Of a stretch of 64,000 bases of DNA, positions 1 to 11,889 are shown piece by piece. Each line of letters begins with the position of its first letter. Positions within the stretch are counted from its first letter, which is position 1. The notes below the pieces were generated by a model. It saw only the letters and a program-made list of their open reading frames with translations. It ran no database searches and was not told the origin of the DNA. Position numbers and translations under genes: made by a program. Source of the DNA: Elephas maximus indicus (lineage: Eukaryota > Chordata > Mammalia > Proboscidea > Elephantidae); NCBI RefSeq assembly GCF_024166365.1, contig NC_064839.1, positions 40,994,378 to 41,058,377 of the forward strand, read 5' to 3'.

Positions 1-437
1 TTTCATGATTGTTGGTATGTTTGAGTCTTGTTGTGGCTGGCTACTGTGTAAATCCATCTCACTGAGGGTTTCCCTCACTTTCCTTGGCCCTCTATATTAC
101 CAAACATGATGTCCTTTTCTAGCAATTGGTCTTTCCTGATGACATGTTCAAAGTAAGCAAATCGAAGTCTCACCACCCTCACTTCTAAGGAGCATTCTGG
201 ATGTACTTCTAAGTCTGATTTGTTTGTTCTTCTGGCAGTCATGTATATTCCAACACCACAGTTTGAATGCATCAATACTTCCTTTTTCATTATCCAACTT
301 TCACATGCATTTGAGGCTATTGAAAAGGCCATGGTTTGGGTCAAATGCACCTTAGTCATTAAAGTGACATCTTTGCTTTTTAAAACTTTGAAGAGGTCTT
401 TTGCACCAGATTTGTCTACTACATCATTTGATCTTTT

Positions 438-627
438 TTTTTTTTTAATTGTGGTAAATACATAGGTAACAAACATTTGCCATTTCTATAATCATATATA
501 TATATATTTTTTATAATCATCATATATACAGTTCAGTGACATGTTTATCATGTTGTTCAGCAACCACCATTAACCTTTCCCAAATTTTTCCATCACCCTT
601 AACAGAAGCTCAGTGTCCCCTAAGTGA
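438..627 (-). mobile_element. short 5'-truncated L1 3' end inserted in the RTE fragment
   Basis: It starts with a T12 run (the poly(A) tail seen from the plus strand) and continues with the antisense L1 3' UTR phrases found elsewhere in this window (attgtggta, cagttcagtgaca, catcacccttaacagaa). It separates two colinear halves of an RTE copy. A TA-rich run at about 488-512 lies inside it. Confidence 0.7.
488..512. repeat. (TA)n microsatellite
   Basis: An alternating atatatatatata tract followed by T6, within the L1 fragment. Confidence 0.7.
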
Positions 628-693
628 TTTCTTGACTGCTGTTTCCATGGATGTTCACTCTTGATCCATGTAGACTGAAATCATTGATAACTA

Positions 694-2684
694 GGGCAAA
701 ACCCTAGGCTCCCACCTCGCAACCAGGGCTCTCGCTTCTGACCTCACGGCCTTCTAGGATGTGTGTAAATACCCAGAGACCAGATACCCTTCCAGGAATA
801 GGTTCCCATCCTAGGTGACTGTGACAAGCAGAATGTCATTCTCCACTGGAAGCAGTTCTCGGGACATTGTGAATCCAGAGACAAAGCTGTCTGGCTGAAT
901 AGTATACATTCTCTAAATTATTAAAGAGCCTGCAAGAGTGGCTACCACATTAGGGGTCACCAGTGCAAGTCCCCGGAGCAGTAGTTCATGTTCCCAGCAA
1001 GGCAGGACCACCAGGCACCCCCTGCCCCACGTTGGCTGCTCTCTGATGAGGCCATGGGGCAGGCCCCAGGGGTGCTGGGAAGAGCTCACTGCTCCCTGGG
1101 AGAGATGAATCCTCAGAAAACAGGCAGGAACTCACTGTAGGAAGCATGATCTGTACTGGGCAAGAACCCGGGCTCCCTGTCACCTTCAACCTTGAGTGGC
1201 AGGGCAGGGTAGTGGGTCTGGATGCCGGGCTGGCCTGCATTCTAGTCCTACTATGTGAACTTGAACATGGCATTTACATTCATGTTTGTCCTGGTATGTA
1301 AAATGGGATTAATAAAGCACCCTAGAATCTTACAACTCCGGGGAGCACCATCTTTATTCTAGGTGAATGATACCCCCTAGAGTTGTGCAGTGCAGCAGCT
1401 ATGATTCAAATGCACAGCACCCACTACAAGAGGCTCCTGGGAGGAGGGCAGGTGTGGCACCTAACACTTGGAAGCACTCAGTTAACCACTGATGCTGCCA
1501 GAATCCTTTGTCTTCTCTCTCTCCATCCTCACAGGCACTGGCCTGCATTCCTGGCCCCAGCTTTCCCCTCCTTATGCTCCTCTAAGGCAGGAGACCAGCC
1601 TTGCTCCTCCATAAGGAAGCCCGAGTTTACCGGGCCAACGGGAGGGGAGTGTCCTGAGAGAATGCCCACAGGTCCTGCATAGCTGGGAGCATGGATCAGT
1701 TCTCCATCTGTAAGCTCAGGAGTCCAGGCCAGCTCCAGCTCTGGGTACTGCTCCATCCTCACTAAGGGATGCCCCCCTCAAGTCTGAGGGATGCATTTAA
1801 AGGAGCAGTTGCCACAAATCCAGTCTGTGCTACTTAGTACTTGTCAAGTGGCACCCCCATTTTACAGAAAGCAAAAGTGAGGCAGCCTGAAAACAGCAGT
1901 GCTGCCACAACTACAAAAGGAAGAGCAGTGCCCAAATGGATGTGTGAGGCTTGGCCACACAGCTGGAATCCTGGGTGTGGGTCTGAGTGTCAAAACCAAC
2001 ATTGATGTCCTCAATTCGGAGAACACACAAAGAAGGGTAACTGAAGTGAGAACAGTCTGGGCAGGTTGTCGTACAAAAGTCAGACAGAGGGGTCTGTATT
2101 TGAGAAGATAAAGACAGAGGGGGTGAGCTCAAAGGCTACACGGTCAGGAATAATTGGATACAGTAAGCGTGGACCTGCTCACCAAACCCCAGAACCACTT
2201 GGGAAGCATGAGAAACGAGAGACTAAATGGATTAAAAAATGTTTAGATCAACTTAGATGAATATGCCACAAAATCAGGTTTTTGAATCATGGGTCATTGG
2301 AACATATCTCTTCCATGTCCAAATGTCCCCTCCAGAGATAGAGCCCTAGGCTGGGACAGCAGAAGGTTCTAGAACTCAGGGACAATGTAGTCTAGTTTTC
2401 TTCATGGCTGGCCAGTCTCCTTCTACTACAGGGCACATCTTTGACCCAAAGCACCGAGCTCTCTCCTCAGACCAGCAAACCAGGCTTCCTCTTGTAATTT
2501 CCTCTTCTCTCTCACAGGGCTTATGTAAGAAGAGGGGGAAACGACTGCCTTGCTGGAGAGGAAAACCTTTCTGGGAGGCGACCTGACATTCTATTTCAAG
2601 GCCTTGACACACTAACTCCGCTTCTAGAAATAATCTAGAAACAGTCAGGGATGTAGACAAGAATCTAGGGACAAGGCAGTTAGT
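694..2684. other. intergenic sequence, mostly unique, with weak MIR traces
   Basis: There is no convincing coding region here. A MIR-like patch on the plus strand is visible at about 1230-1312 (tatgtgaacttgaacatgg, then gtaaaatgggattaataaagc), and a minus-strand MIR-like patch at about 1845-1900 (cattttacagaaagc). The short ORFs show no recognisable domain. The region lies between the CFDP1 3' end and whatever gene is left of the window. Confidence 0.5.
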
Positions 2685-3003
2685 TCATCACAGCATTGCT
2701 TATATAATAACAGAAAGTGAGTAAGCTAAAGGGCCAACAGTGGAGGACTGGTAAATTAGATATGGAACAACCACATCATGGTACCCTACACACCCATTAA
2801 AAATCATATTCTCAAAGAATTCAGAGTGAACAGGGAAATGCTCGTGATGTAACATTAAGTTTAAAAAGGAGAATATAAAACTGCATATGTCAGCGCTGTC
2901 CGATGGAATTCTGTGATGATGAAAATATTCTGTATCTGTGCTGTCCAATACAGTGGCTACTGAGCATTTGCAATGTGGCCAGTACAACTGAGGTAGTGAA
3001 TTT

Positions 3004-4283
3004 TTTTTTTTAATTATTTTTTTTTGTTGAGAATATACACAGCAGAACTGTAAAAATGGCATGGGGCCGGCATCTGACCTCCTTTAACTTCACAAGGGGA
3101 AAGGAGAATCAAGATCTATAGCCCAAGCCTGATTCCTATGAGACAGAGGGCAGACATGCTCTCTCTGCCATCTTTACCAATTCTGACATCAACTGTCCCT
3201 CCCACGACACTCTCTACCTTTCTGCTGGGTTTGGTAACGCATTGCAGTGGCCTCACAAAACTCACAGATAACACTCAGGATTATGGGGTTTATTAGGGAA
3301 GTAACAAGTTAGTTTAGGTTCAGGAGCACTCAGGATACAGTTCTTCTATCAGCTGTGCTTGCAGGCATGCCCCTCTCTGGCCCCTTGCCTCTGCTCTGCT
3401 CTGGCAAGTGTTACAAAGCCCTTTCAGCTCTGCCAATAAGTGCCCTGAGGCACCCCACTCTTTGCTAGTAAGGCTCCTGCCCGAAGGCACTCAGCTTTCT
3501 CCCTCTGTGGGCCAGGAAGCCCCATGCTTCATTTCCTGCCGGTCTCTCCTGCTTGTATCTCTGCCACAGCTTCTGGCCATCTTCAGTGTTACAGCTCTCT
3601 CTGTCCCATGGTTCCAGGAGCTTCTCAGCACAGGGATCCCAGGTCCAAAGGACGCGCTCCACTCTTGGCCCTTCTTCCTTGGTGGCGGTGAGATCCTCTT
3701 TCTGCTCTGGAATTTGCCCTTTGAAGTCTAGCAGGATAGCAAAACTGACTGATCCCTTCATTAGGGTTCCAAAGACCTTATTTGCATGGTTCCACCCAAT
3801 CACTTGGGTGGAAGTTATAAGACCATGGTGAGAAAGGCCACACAAAAGTGATCCACTGCACTGCAAGAACATACACCAATTTAACAATTTTTACATGTAC
3901 AATTCAGTGACACTGATCACATTCTTTGAGTTGTGCAACCATCCTCACCCTCCTTTTCTGAGTTGTTCAATACAAGCTCACTGCCCCCTAAGTTCCCTAT
4001 CTAATCTTTCAAGTTTCTGTTGTCAATTTGATCCTATATATATAGACCTTAAAAGAGAATGATGCTCAAGGGACTAGATAAGCTAAATGCTTATTTGGTT
4101 TTAAGGAGACTTCATGAGATATTTTTGATTTAAGAATTAAAGATTATTTCAGGGCGGTCATTTCAGGGGGTCATTCGACCTCCATGGCTCCAGAAAATCT
4201 GGGTTCCATGAGAATTTGAAATTCCGTTCTGTATTTTCTCCCTTTTGATTAGGATTCTTCTATACAATCTTTGATCAAAATGT
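3004..4283 (-). mobile_element. afrotherian-type L1 3' UTR inserted in MER5A
   Basis: The T-rich start at 3004 is the poly(A) tail in antisense. The body (ttgttgagaatatacacagc, and the 4190-4230 block on tggctcc and ccatgagaatttgaaattc) is the reverse complement of the L1 3' UTR at 44.2-44.6 kb. It is flanked by a perfect 15-bp target-site duplication, tgaggtagtgaattt, at 2989-3003 and 4284-4298. It is 5'-truncated and interrupted by an LTR-like insertion at 3049-3865. Confidence 0.9.
3049..3865 (-). mobile_element. solo LTR-like insertion inside the L1 3' UTR
   Basis: An 817-bp block bounded by TG...CA (tgtaaaaatgg ... cactgca) and flanked by a perfect 5-bp duplication agaac at 3044-3048 and 3866-3870. 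It interrupts otherwise colinear L1 3' UTR sequence. A minus-strand AATAAA lies near 3290 (gggtttattaggg on plus), which suggests minus orientation. No internal retroviral genes are present. The family was not identified. The ORFs over it (for example 3465-3887) are chance. Confidence 0.7.
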
Positions 4284-4505
4284 TGAGGTAGTGAATTTAA
4301 TTTTAAATAATTTAAAATGTAAATTTAAGTAGCCACCTGTGGTTAGTGACTTCTGTATCGAACTGCACAGGAACAGTATGATTCCAATTACAAAAGTACC
4401 AGAAAAAAAGGCAGAGAAAAGATGCCAAAATGTTACAGTACTTTCCTCTATAATATTATGGGTGATTTAAATTTTGTTTTTCTGCTTTCACATTTTCAAA
4501 CAGTG

Positions 4506-5109
4506 AACAGATTCTTTCTATGGTCAGAATAACAATAGGAGGTATGCCAGGAGGAGGAAAAGCCTAGTGCAGGTGGAACCCACACTGGCTCTCTGGCCAG
4601 GAAGCTAGGATAACCTGCCCTGTGCAGGGCTGTTTTGACAGGAACATTGTGCATCTGGCTGTTGGGTCTCCTCCAAGCAGCAGGGCAACCTAGCTGACGC
4701 ACCGCACACTCAGTGTTGCTGGCATGACGATGTACATGTGGGTCTCACCATCTGCTGTCAACCTGGCAGCAAAGCCTTGCCCATTCAGCTGTTTGTTGGT
4801 ACTTGGGTGGATGTTGTTTGAATTTCTCGCTTGCATCCCAGTCTTAGTTCAGTTGCTTCTCTAAGTTACCAACAACTTTGAGGAGCTTTCAGCTCTCATC
4901 TCTTCTAAGGAAGATGTTTGGTTGCAAGAAACAGTTAGACTAAAGAGGAGTATTTGTAATTTTTTTGGAAGCCATCACTTGCATTGCAAAGACAACAGAG
5001 ACCTCCACCATGATTTCTGGCCCCACATGTCTACAGCCTCTCAAGGGCACACACATCATATGAGATACTGTTGGTACAGGAGGCTCCCCTCCATTGTCCC
5101 CAGCCTCAA
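4506..5109. other. unique intergenic sequence
   Basis: No repeat, gene or RNA structure was recognised. Base composition is ordinary. Confidence 0.5.
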
Positions 5110-5120
5110 AGGTCCAATAA

Positions 5121-5305
5121 AACCCACTGCTGTCTAGCAACTCTATAGGACAGAGTGGAACTACCCCATAGGGTTTCTAAGACTGTAAATCTTTACTGAT
5201 CCAGGCTGCAACATCTTTATCCTGTGGAGCAGCTGGTGGGTTCGAACCACCGACCTTTAGATTAGCAGCAGAATGCTTAACCACTACACCACCAGGGTTC
5301 CTTAG
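5121..5305 (-). repeat. AfroSINE copy with target-site duplication
   Basis: On the minus strand it begins with the tRNA-like head (ggaaccctggtggtgtagtg) and a B-box-like ggttcgaaccc, and ends in the RTE-like tail and A-rich end. It is flanked by a perfect 11-bp duplication aggtccaataa at 5110-5120 and 5306-5316. It carries the longer body variant with the atctttatcc segment. Confidence 0.95.
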
Positions 5306-5548
5306 AGGTCCAATAAGGGAGCTCGATGGCAGAGCTGTGACAGGGTCCAGTGAGAGACAACAGTAGGCATGAAGCAATCAGATGGTATGTTCAGGACAGA
5401 GTGGGTCCACCCTGCACCTGACAGTGCCAGCCAGTACCCCAGAGCTTCCTGACTAAAAAGTTGTGTCTTCCCTTTGCTGGTCAGGATGTTCTTCAGGGTC
5501 TTCTTCTGACAGGCCCAGGTTATAATGCAAATGTGTTAACTGGAAGAA

Positions 5549-5731
5549 CCCAAAAGCCAAACCCACAGCTGCTGAGTCGATTCTGACTCATAGTGATCCC
5601 ATAGGGTTTCTGAGGATGTAAATCTTTATGGCATCAGACTGCCACATCTTTCTCCCATGGAGCTGCTGGTGGTCTTGAACTGCCAACCTTTTGGTTAGCA
5701 ACCACTTTAACCACTGCAGCAGCCGGGCTCC
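5549..5731 (-). repeat. AfroSINE copy with target-site duplication
   Basis: It has the same architecture as the copy 250 bp to the left, including the gagtcgattctgactcatag tail and the ttggttagca head segment. It is flanked by a 13-bp duplication ttaa(c/t)tggaagaa at 5536-5548 and 5732-5744, with one mismatch. Confidence 0.95.
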
Positions 5732-5744
5732 TTAATTGGAAGAA

Positions 5745-6549
5745 GACAGCTCTTAAATCATTAACAGGCATTAGCAAAGCTAATCAAAGAGAACAGTCCT
5801 CCATCAAGGGGCCTGGGAGAAGATGCACCTGGAGAGGACTCAACTTCAGCGAAGCCCTGCACTCACCTGTCCTGCACACTGTGCTACCCTAAGGGCCTTG
5901 GAATAGTGAGGGTCACACCACCCATCAAGAGAAAGCACCCATAGCAGCCTCATGTCACAGCCATAGCCCAAGGGCCACGGGAACAACTCAGAATGCTAGG
6001 CACTTTGATGACAGGCAGCTAATTTGCACTAGAAAGCTCAGTCTTCACATAAATTATTTTGGTGTCTTCACATTTCAAGTTCATTTATCCAGGTCAGCAG
6101 CCATTTACTTTGCATGTAACGAGTGGAGGCTGCTGCAGCAGCTTTCTAACATATGGCCCGTTCAAGTCCTGTCTCTGCACATCTGCCAAGGCCATGCTGG
6201 CAAGGGGAAAGCTGACACGGCAGGCTTCACACCATCGGCTGGCACAGGCCCTCCAGCTCCCCCAGCTTCCCTGAAACTGCTTTCCAGGGAAAAGGGAGTT
6301 CGGGGAGGGATTCTGGCAGGTCACCTGTCAATTGGAGTCACTCATCTCCTGGGAAACATTCCAGGAGCCATTTGGGAGGATTATTCTCAAATGCCTGCTA
6401 CCCCAGAATGGGATGCAGAGAAAGCTACTTGATACCTAGCAAGGCCCATCACCATGGCAACCCTTCCATCCTTGAATAGCCCTTCCCTTGGATCTCTTGA
6501 AAGGAGACTGACAGAGAGGTGATCAAAGTTTAAATGCTGGCTTTTCTTT
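5745..6549. other. unique intergenic sequence
   Basis: No repeat or coding exon was recognised. The overlapping ORFs around 6059-6324 on both strands show no domain. Confidence 0.45.
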
Positions 6550-6825
6550 AAAAAAAAAAAAGAAATATTTCAGATAAATGGAAAGGTAGAATGAATAACA
6601 ACAAATATGTCTTCATCTCCTAATATAAGCTATGAAAAAACCACACCTGCAAATGAAGCTTTCTTTTTAACTTTCCCTGATCATGGTACTCTTATCCCAC
6701 AAGACGTAACCTCTATGATGAATTTAGTGTTTATCACTCACTCATTTATGTATTCATTCCAAACCAATATATATCGTTTGCATGTTTTTTTTCAGATGTG
6801 GCAACATATATAAAATTTGCCTTTC
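6550..6825 (-). mobile_element. old L1 3' region fragment
   Basis: Antisense phrases typical of old mammalian L1 3' ends (A12, then gaaatatttcagataaatgg, and the ccaaaccaatatatatcg region). It is strongly diverged, with no coding capacity. Confidence 0.5.
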
Positions 6826-7680
6826 AACCTTTTATTTTATTGTGTTTTAGGTGAAACTTCATAGCACAAATTAGTTTCTCATTCAAAAATTTATACACAA
6901 ATTGTTTTGTGACATTGGCTGTAATCCCTGTACTCTGTTGGTACTCTCCCCCTTTCCCTTTACACCCCCCTAGGTTCCCCATGTCCATTTGTCCAGGTTT
7001 CCTGTCCCTTCCTGCCTTTTCATCTTTGCTTTTGGGCAGGTATTGTGCACTTAGTCTCATACACTTGATTGGACTAAGCAGCACATTCCTCGCATGTATT
7101 ATTGTTTGTTTCATAGGCCTGTCTAATCTTTGGCTGAAAGGTGGACTTTGAGAGTGGCTTCAGTTCTGAGTTAGCAGGGTGTCTGGGGGCCAGAGTCTCA
7201 GGGGTTCCTCCCATCTGTTATACCAGTACATCTGGCCTTTTTTTGTGAATTTGCATTTTATTCTACATTTTTCTCATGCTCTGTCTGGAATCCTCTATTG
7301 TGATCCCTGTCAGAGCAGTTGGTGATGGTAGTTGGGCACCATCTAGTTCTTCTGGGCTCAGGCTGGTGGAGGCTGTGATTTATGTGGTCTGTCCGTCTCT
7401 TGGACTGGTATTTTCCTTGTATCTTTGGTTTTCTTCATTCTCCTTTGTTCTGAATGTGATGGGACTAACAGGTATGTTTTCGATGGCCGCTTGCCAGCCA
7501 GATGCTACTCACCAAAGTAGGTTGTAGAATGCTATCTTTATGAACTATATTATGCCAACTGACCTACATGTCCCTCAAGACCATGGTCCTCAGCCTTTAG
7601 CCCTAGTAACTTGGTCCTCCAAGATGTCTGGATGTGTCTAGAAAGCTTCTATGGCTTTGCCTTGGTCAAGATGTGCTGAT
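6826..7680 (-). mobile_element. afrotherian-type L1 3' UTR, diverged
   Basis: The segment from about 6855 (ctcattcaaaaatttataca) to about 7530 (gccgcttgccagcc) is colinear with the 3' UTR of the L1 at 57.4-58.2 kb, including the gggcaccatctag and ttgtatctttggttttcttc segments. It is 5'-truncated and older than the 57-kb copy, judging by divergence. Confidence 0.85.
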
Positions 7681-8375
7681 ACCATTTAACCATTTTTAAG
7701 GGTACAATTCAGTGGTATTAATTATTCACAACATTTACAACCATCACCACTATCTGTTTCCAAATATTTTTTCATCATTCCAAACAGAAACTTGTACCCA
7801 TTAGGCAGTAACTGTTTGAACTTTTTAAAGTTGCTATCATTTGTTAATATTTTTAATTACAGTAAAAGATGTATCACATAAAATTTACCATTTCAATCAT
7901 TTTTCAGTGTACAGTTCAGTGGCACTAAATATATCCATAATGTGTGTAACTATCACCATTATCTATTTCCAGAACATTGGTTGCACATTTTTAAACTTAT
8001 ATAACTGGGATCATACTTTAGGTCTTTTGCACCTTGCCTTTTGCATCACTGCTGCTTACGAGGCTCATCTGTGTCAATGCACATAGTTTCAGCTTATTCA
8101 CTCATTCCTGTGTCCTGTTCCACTGTGTGAATATGTCACAATTGACCCATTCTCCTGATGGGCGTTTGGGTGGTTTCCAGTTTTCTATGGTTGCCAGTGG
8201 TCCTGCATGGACACCCTCAACCTGCCTCCTATGTGCATGCCAGTGCTTCTCTAGGATATAAGCTCGAGGGTAGAGATGCCAGGCCACAGGCTGCTGCAGC
8301 TCTAGGTTTATTAGATCTTGCCAAAGTGTTCTTCAAAGTAGTATTAATTTACACTTCCACAAGTTTGCCTTTCTT
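7681..8375 (-). mobile_element. two pieces of old L1 3' UTR and ORF2 end
   Basis: 7681-7830 carries ccatttttaagggtacaattcagtgg-type text. 7840-8375 repeats this motif (tgtacagttcagtggcac) and then runs into the antisense ORF2 end (ttcctgtgtcctgttccac, tgggtggtttccagttt, cttccacaag). Both are antisense remnants. Confidence 0.75.
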
Positions 8376-8399
8376 GTAGAGTTAGGAGCCAGGTAGACA

Positions 8400-8510
8400 A
8401 TTTTAGTAATAGTAACAACACTTGGATAGTGTATTTCATTTAATAAAATGCTGTGAGGTAGGCAGAGCAGGATTATTAACCATTCTCAGCAGCATTTTGA
8501 AGAGGAGGAA
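8400..8510 (-). repeat. MIR-like SINE fragment
   Basis: Minus-strand MIR phrases: the tttaataaaatgctgtgaggtagg segment followed by aggattattaacc and gaagaggagg. Confidence 0.5.
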
Positions 8511-11009
8511 TCTGTACCTGCACTCTTCTTATGGAGACAGGCACTGGCTAAGTGTCTCGGGGGACCCTTAGTCCAGTTCCTTATTAGCTCTGACAATGTA
8601 CAGCTCACTTAAGATTTAGTTCTTAATGCGTACCCTTTGGACCTTACACAGAGCTCCTAATTAGAGCACTGTGTTTCTCGAGAAATAGGTGAGCAGAACT
8701 CATAAACGGGCTTATTCTTTGACCTTACGCTGTTTTAGACCAATGGGAAGGTACCAGATGTCCTCGAAATCTGACGCGTCCATCTGGGACACAGAGAAAA
8801 CAGCGTGGCCAGGGAACTCGACTCTCAGGGACCCTGTAGACTACGCAGGACCAGTTCGGCCCTTGGGGCATCCTTTTTCAGCCATGCAGGCCACAGCAAG
8901 AGACAACGCTATATCCCACAGAGGGTTGTCAAACTGCCTTTTATCACTGACTCATTTTTTCCGCTTCCCTACAAACATTTTCCTAGGCAATTCCTGACTT
9001 CTGGATAAAGGAGCATTATTTCCTTTGGGAGTTAGACAGGAGATTAGTTTTCACTGACTGTGGATGTGAATAGCTAGGTAAAATATTCCCATTTGTTCTT
9101 TAAACTTATGGCCTAGATAATGTCTGCCATGGTTTAAACAAGACTTTCATGGAAAAGGTGCTTCTTGATTGAAGATAACACACCTCCACCAGCATGACCA
9201 CCCAGCATGGCCTCACCCAGAAAGGCCAGGCAGGCATTTGTAATGACAGCTCACAGTCTTTTGAGAGTGAGGTAAGAAGAGGTGGCAGTGCTGGCTGAGA
9301 AGGCAAGTCCTGCCACAGATGACCAAGAGCAAGGTCTGGGGGTGGCCCACACCTGCTTAAGCATCTCCGTGGATGCCGTCCTCGCATCCAGTTTGACCAG
9401 TCACTGAATTGTGCTGGTCTGCTCCTTGGGGGCCACATCATTTCCTTGCACTCTCCCTTACACCTGTTCAACCCTCTGCCTGGGAGCACTGGCTAGCATA
9501 GGAGGAACACTCCGTTCTGTAGCCATGGCACTCTACCCACACCCACTCTTCTGGGATAATTTTAAAGACTAAATGGAGAAAAACCTGGTTCGTTTGTAAC
9601 AAAGACTGAGTATGGCTCGCTGACCCATCACCCATTCCCATCCCCTTCCCTTTTGCCTGTCTTCCATGACAGAGGCTGGAAGTGCTAAACCCTCACTTTT
9701 CCAGCCTCTCTTGGAGCAAGGGGTAGTCATGTGACCCAGTTATGGCCAATAAGACATTAATAAAAATCTGCTTTGAAGTTGTTTTTAAAAGTCTCACTGT
9801 AAGATGATACACGTGTATACATACATACATATACATGCAATACATTAGCCATAGAAACCTGCTTCATCAATGAGATGAAGTTAGTTCAGTACAGGTGGCT
9901 CTTAAAGAGGTTACACTTAGATCAAAAGGAAGACAGCTGAAGTGAAGGCAAACAGAACAGTTAAAATGCGAGAGTCTGGGAATATCAAAGTAGGGATCTA
10001 GGAAGTTGGGAGGGAGGGGATCTGCAACAGGAATGGTACAAATAGCTGTGTATCCTTGACAAGCTGCCAGATTCTGTCAAAAGAAGGGACTCCAGGGGCT
10101 TTTCAAAAGACTAACAGATGTGTAGAGAGTCACCGAGTGGAGGTCAGGTGTATACAACAAACCTGCTGAGAAAAGAATCGCCAGATCTAGAGACAACAGA
10201 CCTTCCTGCAGAGGTGTAAAAGTAAATCAAATCGGAGTACAGGTGGAGGTGTATGAAGGCTGGACCTCCTGCAAAACAGGGCAAGGCACACAGTAGTGAT
10301 TTTCATTGACATATCTGACTTCTCTCTTTTTGTCTTGGAGGAGAGTGAGAACAGCAAGCCCACCTGTAAGAAGAACTCAGCATGTTCTTGCAACTCCTGT
10401 CTTAGTCTCTTCAGTTTCAAAGGTGGTGAACATTTGCTAAAAAGAAAAACCCCAACTTAGAACAAGCTCAGTACCATTTATTCTGTAGGATTCCAGATCA
10501 TTTTTCAAACAGGGAGAGGAGCCAACTCATGTGTTGCCGATGTAACGGCAGCTGAGATGAAGAACTGTGTGAAACAGCACTAGAGGCACATCAAAACTCC
10601 AGAGAGAAGTTAGGGAAAGAGTCATCCAAATGGCAGCAAAATATTGGATGTGGCTTCAGAGAGTAACACATGGGTGGGATTTTCATCTTGATCTTGGCTG
10701 GTGCCTCCTGCTGACCTGGACATCCTACCCTAATCTGAACATTGCAGATCTTGGGTTATTCCTGACTTAGTGCAGGACCATAACCGAGCCCTCACAGGCA
10801 ACCTGTATTGACGCTGGCCTGAGTGCTCTATTACCACTCGGAGTATCCTTTATCAGAGTGGATGTGAACAATGTGTTGAAATGTAGCTTGTAAACCAGCT
10901 TTCTGAGTAATAAGGTCCATAACCATATAACTATTCAAGGTTGACAATCGGGTCTTGGTTACCATGTGCTCCTGACCACAAACTGGAGGGCTGTGTGGGG
11001 AGACGTGCA
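8511..11009. other. intergenic sequence without recognised genes
   Basis: Mostly unique. A block at about 8690-8960 has more CpG dinucleotides than its surroundings. A (CATA)-like microsatellite lies at about 9809-9842. None of the short ORFs has a recognisable domain. Confidence 0.4.
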
Positions 11010-11180
11010 CGGGCTAGCATTTGTAACCCTTCAGTCCTGTCATTAGCTCATTTCAACCCTATGAGGTGTTACTCAGGCTACTTATAGACCATAAGACGGA
11101 GGCTCAAAAGTTGACACTTGATCAAGGTCTGATTGCTGGTAGATGTATGGTCAGAGACTAGATCCTAGTCTTTGAACCCC
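11010..11180 (-). repeat. MIR-like SINE fragment
   Basis: The order of phrases (accctatgaggtgttact, then ggaggctcaaaag, then gatcaaggtctg) follows the antisense MIR core. Confidence 0.5.
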
Positions 11181-11889
11181 ACCTTCTCCCAAACCTGTTT
11201 ATGTTATTCAGTGCGTGTGCACATTTTTTGGTTTTGTGCACACATGCACACAAACACAGCAGGTCCTGGGGTTTAATACTTAATATGAATGGTCTCTACC
11301 ACCTTTTCCCTCTTCACCACAGATTTGTCATTCTCCTCCTTGCTGCACTCAGAATCTGACTCTAAGCAGAAGGTTTAGAATTTAAATTTTCTGAAGAGTA
11401 TAAAAAAGAAATAGCTCTTCTGAGTCTTCTTTGGCAAACCAAAAATGAAAGAATTATCGAGGTGGGAGCTTACTTGAAGTTGACTTTAACTTTGGGAAGG
11501 GGAAAAAAAATGAAGGAAAAAAAATCTCTAATTGGGCAATAATATATCCTCATTCTCCACCTTAGGCTATATTAACAGGAATCCCATTCTTGAGAGGGAA
11601 AGAGATCACGAAAGAAGCAAGACCAAAGTGAGTACAAAACTGCCCAGGGACTTAGCATTCCACCAGCACTCTGCGTTCCTTCCCAGGGTATCCGCAACAA
11701 GGTCAACTCTGGGAAGAAGGAGCCCTGTGGGCCCAGTGGCCTTGGAAAATGCACATCCAAGTTGGTCGGCTCTCTTCACCACGGCTGGCAAGACCTCTGC
11801 CAGCAGAGACAGGCCTGGAATGTGTTGGCTGGGTTGGGTTTTGCAGCAGAATAAAAGGAGGGTGAGGAATGGCATCATCTTCACCAGCC
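11181..11889. other. sequence immediately downstream of the CFDP1 polyadenylation site
   Basis: Unique sequence with no repeat recognised. Overlapping ORFs at 11532-11969 and 11606-11965 run on opposite strands, one through the 3' UTR, and show no domain. Confidence 0.45.

Larger units (their letters stand above)
1..693 (-). mobile_element. RTE LINE 3' fragment, interrupted by an L1 piece
   Basis: Read on the minus strand, 75-437 encodes the C-terminal part of an RTE polyprotein, with matches to the copy at 48.2-48.6 kb (for example ACESW and LEVHPECSLE-like segments). The homology resumes at about 627-693 (sequence around tgatttcttgactgctg), so 438-627 is an insertion. The copy is cut by the window edge. 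It is frameshifted and non-coding. It lies in the 3' flank of CFDP1. Confidence 0.85.
2891..4370 (+). mobile_element. MER5A-like hAT nonautonomous element, split by an L1 insertion
   Basis: It opens with cagcgctgtccgatgg and continues with the MER5 body (gctgtccaatacagtggctac) up to 3003. After the inserted L1 it resumes with aatttaattttaaataattt and agccacctgtggttagtgac, and ends near gaactgcacag, an imperfect inverted copy of the start. The element proper is about 200 bp. Confidence 0.8.
2685..4505 (+). mobile_element. old L1 ORF2/3' fragment hosting a four-level insertion nest
   Basis: The outer parts (2685-2890 and 4371-4505) resemble the end of old mammalian L1 ORF2 plus 3' UTR: aggactggtaaattagatatgg-type text, then tgattccaattacaaaagtacc. 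The stretch 2891-4370 between them is a MER5-like DNA element that is itself interrupted. The family assignment of the outer layer is approximate. Confidence 0.5.

Noticed and set aside
8689..8997. 102-codon plus-strand ORF over the CpG-containing block
   Set aside because: No domain or splice context; the CpG content alone does not support coding.
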